DNA of 64,000 bases from DASVTR01 sp036382855 (GTDB lineage: Bacteria; Acidobacteriota; Blastocatellia; Pyrinomonadales; Pyrinomonadaceae): positions 1 through 64,000 of the forward strand of contig DASVPO010000029.1 of NCBI GenBank assembly GCA_036382855.1. The letters run 5' to 3'. Of this stretch, positions 8,745-17,979 are shown piece by piece (within the stretch, counting starts at the first letter, position 1; every line of letters starts with the position of its first letter). The notes beneath the pieces are model-generated. The model was not told where the DNA came from, searched no databases, and saw nothing but the letters and a program-made list of their open reading frames with translations. The translations under genes were made by a program, and so were the position numbers.

Positions 8745-9716
8745 ATGATAACTGAAACCGACAAGCAAGCAACGCAAGCCAAGCCGACAATCGCTGGGCT
8801 CGGAGAATTAATCTGGGACATCCTGCCCGAAGGCCGTCAGCTTGGCGGAGCGCCAACCAATTTCGCCTACATCTCACACGCGCTCGGAAATCAATCAATC
8901 GTCGCCAGCCGCATCGGCACGGACGAACTCGGCCGTGAAGCTCTCGCGCGCTTGCAGCGCATGGGAATCTCGACCAACTATCTACAACTGGACGAGCAGC
9001 ACCCGACGGGCACTGTCCGCGTGCGCATAGACGAGGGCGGAGAGGCGCTCTTTGCCGTCAACGAAAATTCGGCGTGGGATTATCTCGAATGGACTGCCGG
9101 CTGGAAAGAGCTAGCCCCGCGCATTGATGCCGTCTGCTTCGGCACACTCGGTCAACGCAAGCCGCAAGCGCGCGAAACAATCACCAGCTTTATCAAGCAC
9201 ACGCGCGCAGACGCCCTGCGCATCTTCGATGTCAACCTCAGACACTCCTTCTTCACCGCCGAGATGCTGCGCGACTCCCTGCTGCTTGCAACCATTGTTA
9301 AGCTCAACAGCGAAGAGTTATCAACCATTGCCAGAATGTTGAAGCTTAACGAAGATGACGAAGAGGCTCTGGGGCGGCGCATCCTCGCGCTCTTTGAGCT
9401 TGAGTTAGTCGCCATCACACGCGGTGGAAATGGAAGCCTGCTGCTGACAAACGCGGAGACAGTTAATCATCCGGGCCTTAAAGTGCAGGTGAAGGACACC
9501 ATCGGCGCGGGCGATGCTTTTACGGCCACCCTCGCGCACTACCATCTGCGGCGCTCTCCGCTCCGAACAATCAATGAAGCCGCTAATCGCATGGGCGCAT
9601 GGATTGCCACGCAGGCCGGAGCGACGCCGGAAATAAGCCCACAGTTTCTTGAACGCTTGTTCGATGATATAGACTCGCACGGCGTTCGGAAAGCAAGCTT
9701 CAGCAAACACAAGTAA
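8745..9716 (+). CDS. PfkB-family carbohydrate kinase (fructokinase-like)
   Basis: A 323-residue ribokinase-fold enzyme that phosphorylates a sugar with ATP. The N-terminal PfkB signature is GGAPTNFAYISHALG, and the C-terminal signature DTIGAGDAFTATLAH contains the catalytic Asp and anion hole. The GELIWDILPEG start resembles bacterial fructokinases, so fructose is the likeliest substrate, but this is inference. It is divergent from dut and followed after 19 bases by a DinB-like gene. Confidence 0.85.
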   Translation: MITETDKQATQAKPTIAGLGELIWDILPEGRQLGGAPTNFAYISHALGNQSIVASRIGTDELGREALARLQRMGISTNYLQLDEQHPTGTVRVRIDEGGEALFAVNENSAWDYLEWTAGWKELAPRIDAVCFGTLGQRKPQARETITSFIKHTRADALRIFDVNLRHSFFTAEMLRDSLLLATIVKLNSEELSTIARMLKLNEDDEEALGRRILALFELELVAITRGGNGSLLLTNAETVNHPGLKVQVKDTIGAGDAFTATLAHYHLRRSPLRTINEAANRMGAWIATQAGATPEISPQFLERLFDDIDSHGVRKASFSKHK

Positions 9717-9735
9717 TCCTTTTTTGGAGGCACGA

Positions 9736-10245
9736 ATGAAATTAAGTGAGACAATACTGCCGGAGTTTGACCACGAGATGGCAAACACGCGCAAGACACT
9801 CGAACGCGTCCCCGGAGACAAGCTCGATTGGAAGCCGCACGAAAAGTCTACGACGATGAGAGGCTTGGCAACACATCTGTCCAACCTGCCAAGCTGGGTC
9901 GTGCATACCCTCAATAAGGATGCAATGGACATAGCTCCGCCGGGTGAACCGCCGCTGCGAGCGACACCGATCAATTCGACGCAGGAAGCCGTCGAGACGT
10001 TTGACAAAAACATCGCCGCCGCTCGCGAGGCCATCGCTGGAGCGAGCAATGAACAACTTCTCGGCACATGGTCGCTCCTGAACGGCGGCAAGACCATCTT
10101 TACTCTGCCCCGCATCGCCGTGCTCCGAAGCTTCGTGATGAACCACAGCATTCATCATCGCGCGCAACTTGGCGTCTACCTGCGGCTCAACGATGTGCCC
10201 GTTCCTTCAATCTACGGGCCATCGGCTGATGAAGGCAACATGTAG
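9736..10245 (+). CDS. DinB-like four-helix protein
   Basis: A 169-residue protein of the DinB/YfiT superfamily, which are metal-binding four-helix bundles, often thiol transferases. Visible marks are the N-terminal FDHEMANTRKTLERVPGDKLDWKPHEKS with the first histidine in TLATHL-like context (GLATHLSNLP) and the C-terminal MNHSIHHRAQLGVYLR, which supplies the two further histidines. The start at 9736 is set by TTGGAGG. It follows the PfkB kinase but has no obvious functional link. Confidence 0.8.
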   Translation: MKLSETILPEFDHEMANTRKTLERVPGDKLDWKPHEKSTTMRGLATHLSNLPSWVVHTLNKDAMDIAPPGEPPLRATPINSTQEAVETFDKNIAAAREAIAGASNEQLLGTWSLLNGGKTIFTLPRIAVLRSFVMNHSIHHRAQLGVYLRLNDVPVPSIYGPSADEGNM

Positions 10246-10277
10246 GTCGGCGCGACGGCGAAAAAGAGTTTCAGACT

Positions 10278-11771
10278 TTAAAAGGCGCGATGCAGGCGCT
10301 CGGCCTCGCGCTTGATGAGTTCGTAAACTCGCGCGAGGTGCTGCTCCGTGGTCAGCACATTGCCGACGGCCAGCCGCATCGAGACACGCCCGCGTAAAGT
10401 AGTGTGCGTCAGGTAAGACTGCCCTGTCGCGTTGATGGCTCCGACGAGCCGGCGGTTAAACTCGTCTAACTCTTCATCCGTCAATTGTCCGCCATCGCCA
10501 ACGGCGCGCGGCACAACGCGAAAGCAGACGACAGCCATCATTAGTGGAGCGAGCAACTCAAACTGCCTGTCCGCTTCGAGCCATGAAGCGAACAGGCGTG
10601 CCAGCCGTATGTGCTCGCTGATGCGTGCAACCAAGCCCCGCCGACCGAATGTGCGGAAGACCATCCATGCTTTGAGCGCGCGGAAGCGGCGTCCAAGCTG
10701 TATGCCGTAGTCCATGTAGTTGCGCTCGGCTTGCAAGGCATCGCCGCGCAGGTATTCGGGCACGAGCGAGAAGGTGGCGCGCAATAGTTCGGAACGTTTG
10801 ACGTAGAGCGCGCTGAAATCGAGCGGCACGAACAGCCACTTATGCGGATTGACGACGACGGAATCCGCCGCCTCAACGCCTCGCATCAACTCGCGGCCTT
10901 CAGGAAGGAGCGCCAACGCGCCTCCGTAAGCCGCGTCAACGTGCAGCCACAACTTGTGCTCACGACACAGCGCTCCTATTTCTTCAACCGCATCAACGCT
11001 CGCCGTCGAAGTCGTTCCGACTGTGGCAACAACCGCCAGCGGCAGAAAGTTTGCGCGCAAGTCTTCCTCGATTGCGCGTCTGAGTGCTGTGATGTCCATG
11101 CGGTAGGAGGCATCAGACGCGACGCGTCGCACGTTGCGCTCGCCGATGCCGAGCGTGATGGCTGCTTTCTCAAGCGAGCTATGCGCCTGATCGGAAGCAT
11201 AGACGCGCAGCGCGGGCACATCGCTGCGCCCGCACAATCCGCGTGCGCGTGCGTCAAGCCCCAGCCCTTCGCGCGCCGCCGCCAGCGCGTGCAGCACGGC
11301 GACCGAAGCCGTGTCGTAAACAACTCCCGTAAAATTTGACGGAAGATTGAGCAGTTGCCGCAGCCAATCCAGCACAACGGTTTCCAACTCGGTCGCGGCG
11401 GGCGAGGTGCGCCACGTCATCGCGCTAACGTTTAAGGCTGCCGCCAGCATTTCTCCGAGGATACCGGGAGCGGTCGTCGTCGAACCGAAGTAACCTAGAA
11501 AAGCAGGGTGGCCCCAATGCACAAGACCGGGCACGATGAGATGCTGAAAGTCGCGGAAGATTTCTTCAATCCCAGCTGGCTCTTCGGGTGGTGTTGCCGG
11601 CAGGCTTGAAATGATTTCACCGGGCGCGGTATCCGGCGAGATTCTTAACTCTCCGATGTGAGCGCGATAGTCTGCTATCCAGTCGGCCACGCGATGCAGG
11701 GCGGCGCGAAAATCCTCCGCGGGCATATCGCCCAACTCCGGCCAGCCTCCTGCGTCTTCGTCGCTCTCCAT
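10278..11771 (-). CDS. Group II PLP-dependent amino acid decarboxylase
   Basis: A 497-residue enzyme of the aromatic-L-amino-acid decarboxylase fold. The PLP lysine is in SVVVNPHKWLFVPLD (about residue 310). The HVDAAYGG motif holds the PLP-binding Asp, and the N-terminal HWGHPAFLGYF matches substrate-pocket sequence of the family. The family turns aromatic or other amino acids into amines, with some members acting as aldehyde synthases. It is the last gene of a run of four minus-strand genes and is 33 bases behind the glycosyltransferase, so it probably makes or removes a building block in that pathway. The exact substrate cannot be read. Confidence 0.88.
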   Translation of the reverse strand: MESDEDAGGWPELGDMPAEDFRAALHRVADWIADYRAHIGELRISPDTAPGEIISSLPATPPEEPAGIEEIFRDFQHLIVPGLVHWGHPAFLGYFGSTTTAPGILGEMLAAALNVSAMTWRTSPAATELETVVLDWLRQLLNLPSNFTGVVYDTASVAVLHALAAAREGLGLDARARGLCGRSDVPALRVYASDQAHSSLEKAAITLGIGERNVRRVASDASYRMDITALRRAIEEDLRANFLPLAVVATVGTTSTASVDAVEEIGALCREHKLWLHVDAAYGGALALLPEGRELMRGVEAADSVVVNPHKWLFVPLDFSALYVKRSELLRATFSLVPEYLRGDALQAERNYMDYGIQLGRRFRALKAWMVFRTFGRRGLVARISEHIRLARLFASWLEADRQFELLAPLMMAVVCFRVVPRAVGDGGQLTDEELDEFNRRLVGAINATGQSYLTHTTLRGRVSMRLAVGNVLTTEQHLARVYELIKREAERLHRAF

Positions 11772-11804
11772 CTTGCTCTAAATTTTCCTTAAGGCTTCAG
11801 GCGC

Positions 11805-12845
11805 TTAGCGCGTCGTCGTGCGCCCGCCGAGAGCGCGCCGCTGCACGCGAGCGCCAGCGTTCCACGCGCGCCCCGTGCCCTTCGACAGCAAGCGGTCGCC
11901 GAACGGATAACCGCCGCGCGCGATGCGCCAGTAGAGCGCCCAGTAGCTACTCATGGCACGCTCAAGCACCCACAGCGGCGCGTAAAAAATCAAGCTTGGG
12001 CGGAAGAATTTATATGCTCTATCGCGAAGCAGCCCACGCAAGGCCAGCAGCACAGCACAGATTGAGACGACTGCTACGAACACCAGCGCGGCACGTGTGC
12101 CCGCGAACAGCCGGAGCGCAACCGCTACGGGCAGCAGCGACATGAAGAGCGCCGTCTTCGCGCGCATCACAAAATCTTCGTAAGCCTGACGCGGGCGCTG
12201 TTCCATCCATTTGCGCAAAGTCGGCGGGCGCTTGAGGATGAAGAAATCGCGCGCATAGCAGACATCCGCGCCTTGCAGCACAAAATGGCGCACGATTTCT
12301 TCGTTGTCAAAAAGCACGTCGCCGTCGTAGTGGCCCACGCGCAGGCACGTCGAGCGGCGAAACGAACACGTGCCGGGATAATCGCCCGTCGGCAGCACGC
12401 CGCGATTAATCAGCATTCGCGCGCCTTCCAGACGCGCCCACCAAGGCAGCGGTCGCAGGTAGTTCTGCGGCCTGACCATCTCGTGATAGTCTAACAACTC
12501 GCATGCACGCGCTATATCTTCGGTCGTGTAGCGTATGTCGTCGTCGGCCAGCACGATGCGTTCGCAGCTTGCGAGGTCAACGCCAGTATGAACGCCGTTG
12601 ACCTTGCCGTTCAGATACTTGTACTTCGGATTCACACCGACGTGGCGGCAAACGCCCGACCACGCTCTTTCATGTGCCGCGAAGACTTCAGGCGGCGAGC
12701 CGTCAACCACCAGCACTTCGCAACCTGCTCGCGCTAGACTCCGAAAGTAGTCTGCAAACTCCGACGCCTCTTCGCGGCTTGCGCGCACACGACGAACCGG
12801 CAGGATATATGTGCAGCAAAATCCCTGTGCGCTATCGGGCTGCAC
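11805..12845 (-). CDS. Membrane glycosyltransferase family 2
   Basis: A 346-residue protein with a GT-A type fold: a YILPVRRV start, the nucleotide-binding VLADDDIRY (a DxD-like motif) near residue 100 and a PGTCSFRRS acceptor region. Two or three hydrophobic helices lie near 245-290. A GTG at 12845 is chosen because AGGAGGT lies five bases upstream; a longer frame to 12911 is open, but this GTG is the better-supported start. It overlaps the preceding oxidase gene by 14 bases. The donor and acceptor sugars are unknown. The position suggests it decorates a product made by the neighbouring enzymes. Confidence 0.78.
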   Translation of the reverse strand: MQPDSAQGFCCTYILPVRRVRASREEASEFADYFRSLARAGCEVLVVDGSPPEVFAAHERAWSGVCRHVGVNPKYKYLNGKVNGVHTGVDLASCERIVLADDDIRYTTEDIARACELLDYHEMVRPQNYLRPLPWWARLEGARMLINRGVLPTGDYPGTCSFRRSTCLRVGHYDGDVLFDNEEIVRHFVLQGADVCYARDFFILKRPPTLRKWMEQRPRQAYEDFVMRAKTALFMSLLPVAVALRLFAGTRAALVFVAVVSICAVLLALRGLLRDRAYKFFRPSLIFYAPLWVLERAMSSYWALYWRIARGGYPFGDRLLSKGTGRAWNAGARVQRRALGGRTTTR

Positions 12846-13989
12846 GTCGCACCTCCTCCCGTGCGCTTCCGTCCGCGGCTTCACGCTCGGCCATGCGCGC
12901 CGCGCGTTCAATGGCCGCGCCTGCTCTCTCGCTCATCTGCTTCTGCTGGTCGTAGCCGAAGACTATCTCCCAGGCATCGCGCGCATACTTTTCCGCAAGC
13001 GGCAGCGCAACGTCGTGCAGCATCCAGCGGCCGTGTCGTTCGTCTTCCCTGATGTGAAGTTCCCAGTAGCCGCGCGCCGCCTCGGACATACCGAGCCGTT
13101 CGGCGGCAGCACGATAGTTATCAAACCCGGCGGGCACGGAGACTTCCGTGTACAGCAGGCCGCCGACATAACGCAGGTAAAAGCGCTTGCGCTCCGAAAG
13201 CAGAAAACTGTGGTTGATGCCCGCGAGCACTTCCCACGGAACGAGATGAAAGTAGGCTTCAGGCTCGCTGCTCATGCCGAGCTCTGTCAGCATCGCTGTG
13301 AAGAACGTCGAGTGTTTGCGGCTCAGACGCCCGCCTCCGTATTCCTCGACCAGCAGCCGCGTCATCATCGCATGAACTTCATTTGAGACTCCGCCGAGCG
13401 TGCGCGAGAGTTGGCTTGCCTCAACGAGTCCGTCGAGCGAAACGATGGCGAGCAGGCGACGATAACCTGCTTCGCTCACCTCGTCGCGGAAATAAAGACC
13501 GCTCGCGGAAGGCGCTGGCGACACATCAGCGGCAGCACGCCGACACAGAGCCTCGCGCACATCTTCAAGACGCAGAGCCTCTACATCCAGTTGGGCCAAC
13601 TCCCACTGCTGCCAAGCTGCCTCTATTCGTTCGCGCACCGCGCGCAGATAAGAAGAGCGCTCGTTGTCGTAGTTGCTCAGGTCGTCGTACCAGAAAAGCT
13701 TTAAGCGGTTGATGCGGTAGAGCACGCGCTGCAAGAACAGATGAGCAGCGCTTTGCGCGTGCGTGTCTGCTCCGCTCTCAGCTCTGTAAGCTGCGGCGAG
13801 CGCGTTTTCGAGAGTGCGCTCGAAGAGATGCACGGAAGACGGATGAGAACGCACGTGCTCGTCCAGAGAGCCTGTCTTTATCAGTTGAGCAAAGCTCTCT
13901 TCCACGTGGTCATATTCTTCTTCCGGCGTCTCTAAAGCGATGTGCGTCGCGCTCAAGCGGGCCGTGTATGCTACATGCTCACTCTGCAT
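12832..13989 (-). CDS. Haem-oxygenase-like iron-containing redox enzyme
   Basis: A 385-residue protein of the iron-containing redox enzyme family (haem-oxygenase-like metal oxidase fold, related to TenA and CADD). The C-terminal half carries a plausible six-ligand metal set: Glu215/216 in LLVEEYGGG, His226 in SRKHSTFF, Glu282 in LLYTEVS, and His312, Asp316 and His319 in HIREDERH, which reproduces the H-x3-D-x2-H spacing known for CADD. Family members oxidise amines, cleave amino-acid side chains or make N-oxygenated groups. The ATG at 13989 has AAGGAGG upstream and overlaps the DDAH-like gene by 11 bases. The N-terminal ~170 residues are family-specific. The actual substrate is unknown. Confidence 0.82.
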   Translation of the reverse strand: MQSEHVAYTARLSATHIALETPEEEYDHVEESFAQLIKTGSLDEHVRSHPSSVHLFERTLENALAAAYRAESGADTHAQSAAHLFLQRVLYRINRLKLFWYDDLSNYDNERSSYLRAVRERIEAAWQQWELAQLDVEALRLEDVREALCRRAAADVSPAPSASGLYFRDEVSEAGYRRLLAIVSLDGLVEASQLSRTLGGVSNEVHAMMTRLLVEEYGGGRLSRKHSTFFTAMLTELGMSSEPEAYFHLVPWEVLAGINHSFLLSERKRFYLRYVGGLLYTEVSVPAGFDNYRAAAERLGMSEAARGYWELHIREDERHGRWMLHDVALPLAEKYARDAWEIVFGYDQQKQMSERAGAAIERAARMAEREAADGSAREEVRRAAR

Positions 13990-14806
13990 GCGCCACCTCC
14001 TTGTTCTCGTTAATACCCTGTTCAATCTGCCGTGGATTCGCCTCGCCGAAAAGAATGCTCAGGCAGGAGAGACTGCCTTCGGCCTTGCGAAACTCCGAGA
14101 TTTCCAGCGCTTCCACCTGCGCGCAATGACGCGCGACGAGCGAGAGCGTGCGCGGTGCGCCAGCCTCTACGCAGAGCGTGTCCTGGACGCGCAAGGTGCT
14201 TGCAGCCCAGGGCTCATCCTCAGGCACATGCAGAACCCAGAATCGCGCAAACACGTCGGCGTCAATCCAACGCGCGTTGAGCAGCACGGTCTCCCTGTCA
14301 ATGGCGCTGCAAGCGGTTGTCAGATGCAGGCTGCCGCGGACTTCGACCGGCGTCACCTTGTAACCAAACGGTTGCACTATGCGCTTGAATGCTTCAATGC
14401 CCGCGCGGTTAGTCCTGCGTGAATGACCTACGAAAATCTCTTTGCCGAGGATGACGACATCGCCGCCGTCAAGCGTGGCGGGCGGCGTGATGCGCGCAAG
14501 CTGCCGGTGCACGGAAAGAATTCTTTCGATGGGGAGGATTTCGTCGCGTCGCGCGGGCGCGCCCATGTTGGCGATGACGGCCAGTTCGTCCAGCACGACG
14601 GCCGTATCCGCAACGAAGCAGCAATCGGGCTGTGAATCGCACGCTTCGAGCGCGATAGTCTCGACGCCCTGATTGACGAGAAAGTTGCAGTAAGCCTCAT
14701 GCTGGCGGACTGCCTGTTCGTAGTCCGCCGCTTCGCGCTGCTTATAGGTAAGCTCGCACCGTGAGATATTGCGCGAGACGGCGCGCGTAATAGCCTTCAA
14801 AATCAT
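13979..14806 (-). CDS. Dimethylarginine dimethylaminohydrolase-like guanidino hydrolase
   Basis: A 275-residue member of the DDAH/arginine deiminase superfamily. The N-terminus KAITRAVSRNISRCEL, the ATLDGGDVVILG loop with Asp113, His161 in GSLHLTT and Cys248 in EGSLSCLSILF form the expected catalytic set, with nearly the same spacing as in the Pseudomonas DDAH that I recall (Glu114, His162, Cys249). DDAH converts methylated arginines to citrulline and an amine; relatives deiminate other guanidines. It is the first gene of the four-gene operon and starts about 150 bases after a good -10 element. That it works on free methylarginine rather than a pathway intermediate is not certain. Confidence 0.88.
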   Translation of the reverse strand: MILKAITRAVSRNISRCELTYKQREAADYEQAVRQHEAYCNFLVNQGVETIALEACDSQPDCCFVADTAVVLDELAVIANMGAPARRDEILPIERILSVHRQLARITPPATLDGGDVVILGKEIFVGHSRRTNRAGIEAFKRIVQPFGYKVTPVEVRGSLHLTTACSAIDRETVLLNARWIDADVFARFWVLHVPEDEPWAASTLRVQDTLCVEAGAPRTLSLVARHCAQVEALEISEFRKAEGSLSCLSILFGEANPRQIEQGINENKEVAHAE

Positions 14807-15103
14807 TCCACCCTTTGCTCGTTGTTAACCCCGCGGCCTCAAGGCCGTGAAGGTCAATTGCGGACAGCCGCCTGCAAGCGCTTCCCCGTATACCCTCTGC
14901 TTGTCTCAGGCGCTTTCGTCACGTTCTTCAAATCCGCGTTTTCCGGCAGCGCTGATTATAACACTTAAAGTTAACCACGCTAGTTTGTCAAAAATAACGC
15001 AAGTTTTTACTAAATCAAAACGACGGGCGGCTATTCATAACGCAACAAGCTTGCGCCCGCTCCGATTTTTCTCGTAAATGTTCGTCTCCTATGAGGCCAG
15101 CAG
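14807..15103 (-). promoter_or_regulatory. Promoter and long 5' leader of the DDAH-led operon
   Basis: On the minus strand TGTTATAAT (an extended -10, TATAAT at 14955-14960) lies about 150 bases before the DDAH start, and TTGACA at 14986-14991 is upstream at a spacing that is too long (about 25 bases) for a normal -35. The leader has complementary segments, for example AAGCGC with GCGCTT and GGCCT with AGGCC, so it could fold. No known riboswitch could be recognised. Confidence 0.4.
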
Positions 15104-15847
15104 TCAGTCCGTAATCTTCCGCGCAATCAAATCCTGAAAGCGGCTGGCGTCTTCAAGCATCCGCACGTTATTGAAGAAAACATAGGATGGACGCTCTGCG
15201 GGAAGCATTGATAACAACTCTTCCAGTTCGTCGTCTTCATAAACATATCTCCATCCTTTGCGCCCGTGCAGACGGAAGTAGCACTGCTCGGGCGTCTGCG
15301 TTCGCGACGTGAAAGGGTCAACGACGTGGACCAACTCAAGCTCGCGGCAGAGATTGCGCACTAACTCGTTGGGCCAATCGCCGCGCGGCTCCCAGCAGAA
15401 TTGCAGGTCGTCTGTGCGCTCGATTGCAGCGAAAAACTTGCGCATGTTCTCTATGTTTGCGGGCGTCGGAGTGAAGCTTGCCGGACACTGAAAGAGAATG
15501 CGGCTGGCCTTAAGAGCGCGTGCGCAAGCGAGCGTCACGTCCCATGCTTCGCGGACAATCTTCGTCCGACGGAACGAGCCACACTGCGCGCGTTCAGCTT
15601 CGCTCAATTCCCTTTTCAGTCGCTTGTAGGTCGGGCTGCGCGACTCGTGTGTGATGAGTTGCCAGGCTTTTAGTGTGAACTCGAAAGCTGGCGGAGCTTG
15701 TGCGCGCCAGCGTTCGAGCGTCTGGATTTGCGGCGGCTGATAGAACGTCTGCTGCACTTCGACGACCGGGAAGCGCAGCGCGTATTCCGTCATCGCCGAG
15801 CGAAAACCACAGCATCCGACCTTGACTGTTAAAGACTGCTCCCCCAT
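15104..15847 (-). CDS. DUF72 family TIM-barrel-like protein
   Basis: A 247-residue protein with the DUF72 features: VGCCGFRSAMTEYALRFPVVEVQQTFYQPP at the start, FTLKAWQLITHE, the ILFQCPASFTPT strand and the C-terminal CYFRLHGRKGWRY followed by YVFFNN. The family has a TIM-barrel fold and an unknown activity. It lies 24 bases behind the CocE-type hydrolase gene and is probably co-transcribed with it. No functional link is evident. Confidence 0.85.
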   Translation of the reverse strand: MGEQSLTVKVGCCGFRSAMTEYALRFPVVEVQQTFYQPPQIQTLERWRAQAPPAFEFTLKAWQLITHESRSPTYKRLKRELSEAERAQCGSFRRTKIVREAWDVTLACARALKASRILFQCPASFTPTPANIENMRKFFAAIERTDDLQFCWEPRGDWPNELVRNLCRELELVHVVDPFTSRTQTPEQCYFRLHGRKGWRYVYEDDELEELLSMLPAERPSYVFFNNVRMLEDASRFQDLIARKITD

Positions 15848-15871
15848 GAGAATGCTTCGCCAAACAAAATG

Positions 15872-17764
15872 TTATCTACTGATGACGCGCAATTCGAGGC
15901 GCGAGCCATTTGGGCCGGAGCGATAGACGCGCTGCGTGGCTTTCTGGAAATCCTTCTCGGTCGCCGTGTAGATGTCAACAAACTTCTGCGGATTCCTGTC
16001 CACGAGCGGAAACCAACTGCTCTGGATTTGCACCATGATGCGATGCCCTTTCAAGAAGGTATGGCTCGCATCGGGCAGTTCAAAGTTGACGCGTGTCGGG
16101 CTGTTTGCTCGCATCGGTTCGGGCCGCTCAAAGCTGTTTCTGAATCTGGCGCGCATGACCTCCGCGCGCACGAGCATCTGGTAGCCTCCCATCTTTACGC
16201 CGGCAGGGTTGGGTTCGTTGTCCGGCGCATTGTCCGGGTAAACGTCAATGAGCTTGACGACGAAGTCGGAATCCGTGCCGCTTGTAGAGACAAGCAGGTT
16301 GGCGTTGATTGGCCCGGCAATCGTTATGTCTTCCGTCAACACGTCTGTTTGATAGACGAGCACGTCGGGCCGCGTGGCGGCAAAGCGCTGGTCGTCCGTC
16401 ATATATTCGCGCGTACGATTAATCGTCGTCTGGTTAATGTAGGGCACGGGCTTGGCCGGGTCGCTGATGTATTCGTCGTATTCCTGCGCGGACTGTGCGG
16501 ACGGCGCAGCGAACGAGAGCTTCCCATCGGCCTGTAGATAGAGCGATCTGGTTTGCGCGTTGCGCGGCGGCCACTCCGCGTAAGTCCGCCACTCGTTCGA
16601 GCCAGTCTCGAAAATGTAGGCTTCGGGCAGATTCGGCGCGGGAGCGTCCTTAAGATAATGGTTGAAGAACGCCAACTCTATCTTCTCGCGGTAGAAGAGC
16701 GAAGTCTTTGAGCCAAAGCGCACGTTGCCCAGAGCATCGCCGTCCGCACGCGCCCAGCCGCCGTGAAACCAGGGGCCCATCACAAGGATGTTGAAGAGCC
16801 CCGGGTTCTGTTTCTCAATCGCATGATAGACGTTGATTGTGCCCGCCAAATCTTCTGCGTCGAACCAACCGCCGACGGTCATCACGGCCGCGCGTATGTT
16901 CTTCAGGTGCGGCCGCAGGTTGCGCGCCTGCCAGAACTGGTCGTAAGTGGGATGCTGCATCATCTCGTTCCAGAAGGCGATGTTGTTCTTGAAGTAGCGA
17001 GTGTTAGCGTTTGCGAGTGGGCCAAGTTCGAGAAAGAATTTGTAGGCGTCGGGCGTGCCAAACTCAAAGGGCGCAGGCCATTCGGTTGTCGGCTGCGGTC
17101 TGGGCTGCCCGAACCCCGACATAAAGGTGAAGGCATCAATGAGAAAGAACGCGCCGTTGTGATGAAAGTCGTCTGCCGTAAACCAGTCGGAGATGGGGGC
17201 CTGCGGCGAGACGGCCTTCAAAGCCGTGTGTGAATCAATGCTTCCGGCGGCCGTGTAGAATCCGGGGTACGATATGCCCCACATGCCGACGCGCCCGTTG
17301 TTATTCGGCACGTTCTTCACTAACCACTCAATCGTGTCGTAAGCGTCAGTGCTTTCGTCTATCTGCCGCGAATTGCTCTTGCGCTCAAGCTGCGGCCTAA
17401 CGTTGACGTACTCACCCTCCGACATAAACTTTCCGCGCACGTCCTGGTAAGCGAAGATGAAACCTTCGCGCGCGAAACCGACGGATGGGCCAATCCGCTC
17501 TTTATACTTGTCCGCGCCATATGGGCCAACGCTGTAGGGCGTCCGCGTGAACATGATCGGATACTTCCGCGAACTGTCTTTCGGCATATAGATGACGGTG
17601 AAGAGCTTGACGCCGTCGCGCATCGGAATCATCTGCTCCATCTTCGTATAGTGAGCCTTAACATCAAACGCATCCTGCGCCCTCGCCGCTGAAACAAAAC
17701 CAGTGAAGCACAGCAACAACAGCAGGCACGATTTACGAGCGACGATTAAACGCTTGGCTTTCAT
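15872..17764 (-). CDS. Secreted CocE/NonD family hydrolase
   Basis: A 630-residue alpha/beta hydrolase with an N-terminal signal peptide (LLLLLCFTGFVSAARAQ). The peptidase S15-like core starts with MIPMRDGVKLFTVIYMPKD, has the nucleophile elbow MWGISYPGFYTA near residue 163, and the C-terminal PepX jelly-roll domain with ITIAGPINANLLVSTSGTDSDFVVKLIDVYP. The family includes cocaine esterase, glutaryl-7-ACA acylase and X-Pro dipeptidyl peptidases; the substrate here is probably an amide or ester. AAGGAG precedes the ATG. It leads a short operon with the DUF72 gene and is divergent from the TPR gene. Confidence 0.88.
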   Translation of the reverse strand: MKAKRLIVARKSCLLLLLCFTGFVSAARAQDAFDVKAHYTKMEQMIPMRDGVKLFTVIYMPKDSSRKYPIMFTRTPYSVGPYGADKYKERIGPSVGFAREGFIFAYQDVRGKFMSEGEYVNVRPQLERKSNSRQIDESTDAYDTIEWLVKNVPNNNGRVGMWGISYPGFYTAAGSIDSHTALKAVSPQAPISDWFTADDFHHNGAFFLIDAFTFMSGFGQPRPQPTTEWPAPFEFGTPDAYKFFLELGPLANANTRYFKNNIAFWNEMMQHPTYDQFWQARNLRPHLKNIRAAVMTVGGWFDAEDLAGTINVYHAIEKQNPGLFNILVMGPWFHGGWARADGDALGNVRFGSKTSLFYREKIELAFFNHYLKDAPAPNLPEAYIFETGSNEWRTYAEWPPRNAQTRSLYLQADGKLSFAAPSAQSAQEYDEYISDPAKPVPYINQTTINRTREYMTDDQRFAATRPDVLVYQTDVLTEDITIAGPINANLLVSTSGTDSDFVVKLIDVYPDNAPDNEPNPAGVKMGGYQMLVRAEVMRARFRNSFERPEPMRANSPTRVNFELPDASHTFLKGHRIMVQIQSSWFPLVDRNPQKFVDIYTATEKDFQKATQRVYRSGPNGSRLELRVISR

Positions 17765-17911
17765 CTATCATCTCCTTCAACAAGGCGACACGGATTCCGA
17801 ACCTCTGGCCTGACACGAGAAACAGGGGATGAAATACTTTACAACCTGACGCTTGCCCACACCAAACCGCCGACGGCCAGCTCCAATGCCGAACACGCAG
17901 AAATTTTCCTC

Positions 17912-17941
17912 TTGACACTTCTACTACAGTTGTCGTAATTT
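17912..17941 (+). promoter_or_regulatory. Promoter overlapped by a BlaI-type operator (TPR gene)
   Basis: TTGACA at 17912 and TAATTT at 17936 form a promoter with an 18-base spacer. A dyad TACTACA-GT-TGTCGTA (17922-17937) fills the spacer and reaches the -10. TACNACA...TGTNGTA is the half-site type bound by BlaI/MecI repressors. The same TTGACACTnCTACTAC module recurs before the blaI-like gene. Confidence 0.7.
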
Positions 17942-17979
17942 CAACCTCAAGGTTAGTACAGACATTTAAGGAGTGCGTT

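Noticed and set aside
14807..14960. Possible guanidine riboswitch before the DDAH-led operon
   Set aside because: ACGG-containing strings occur, but none is in a hairpin loop as in mini-ykkC, and no conserved class could be matched by eye.
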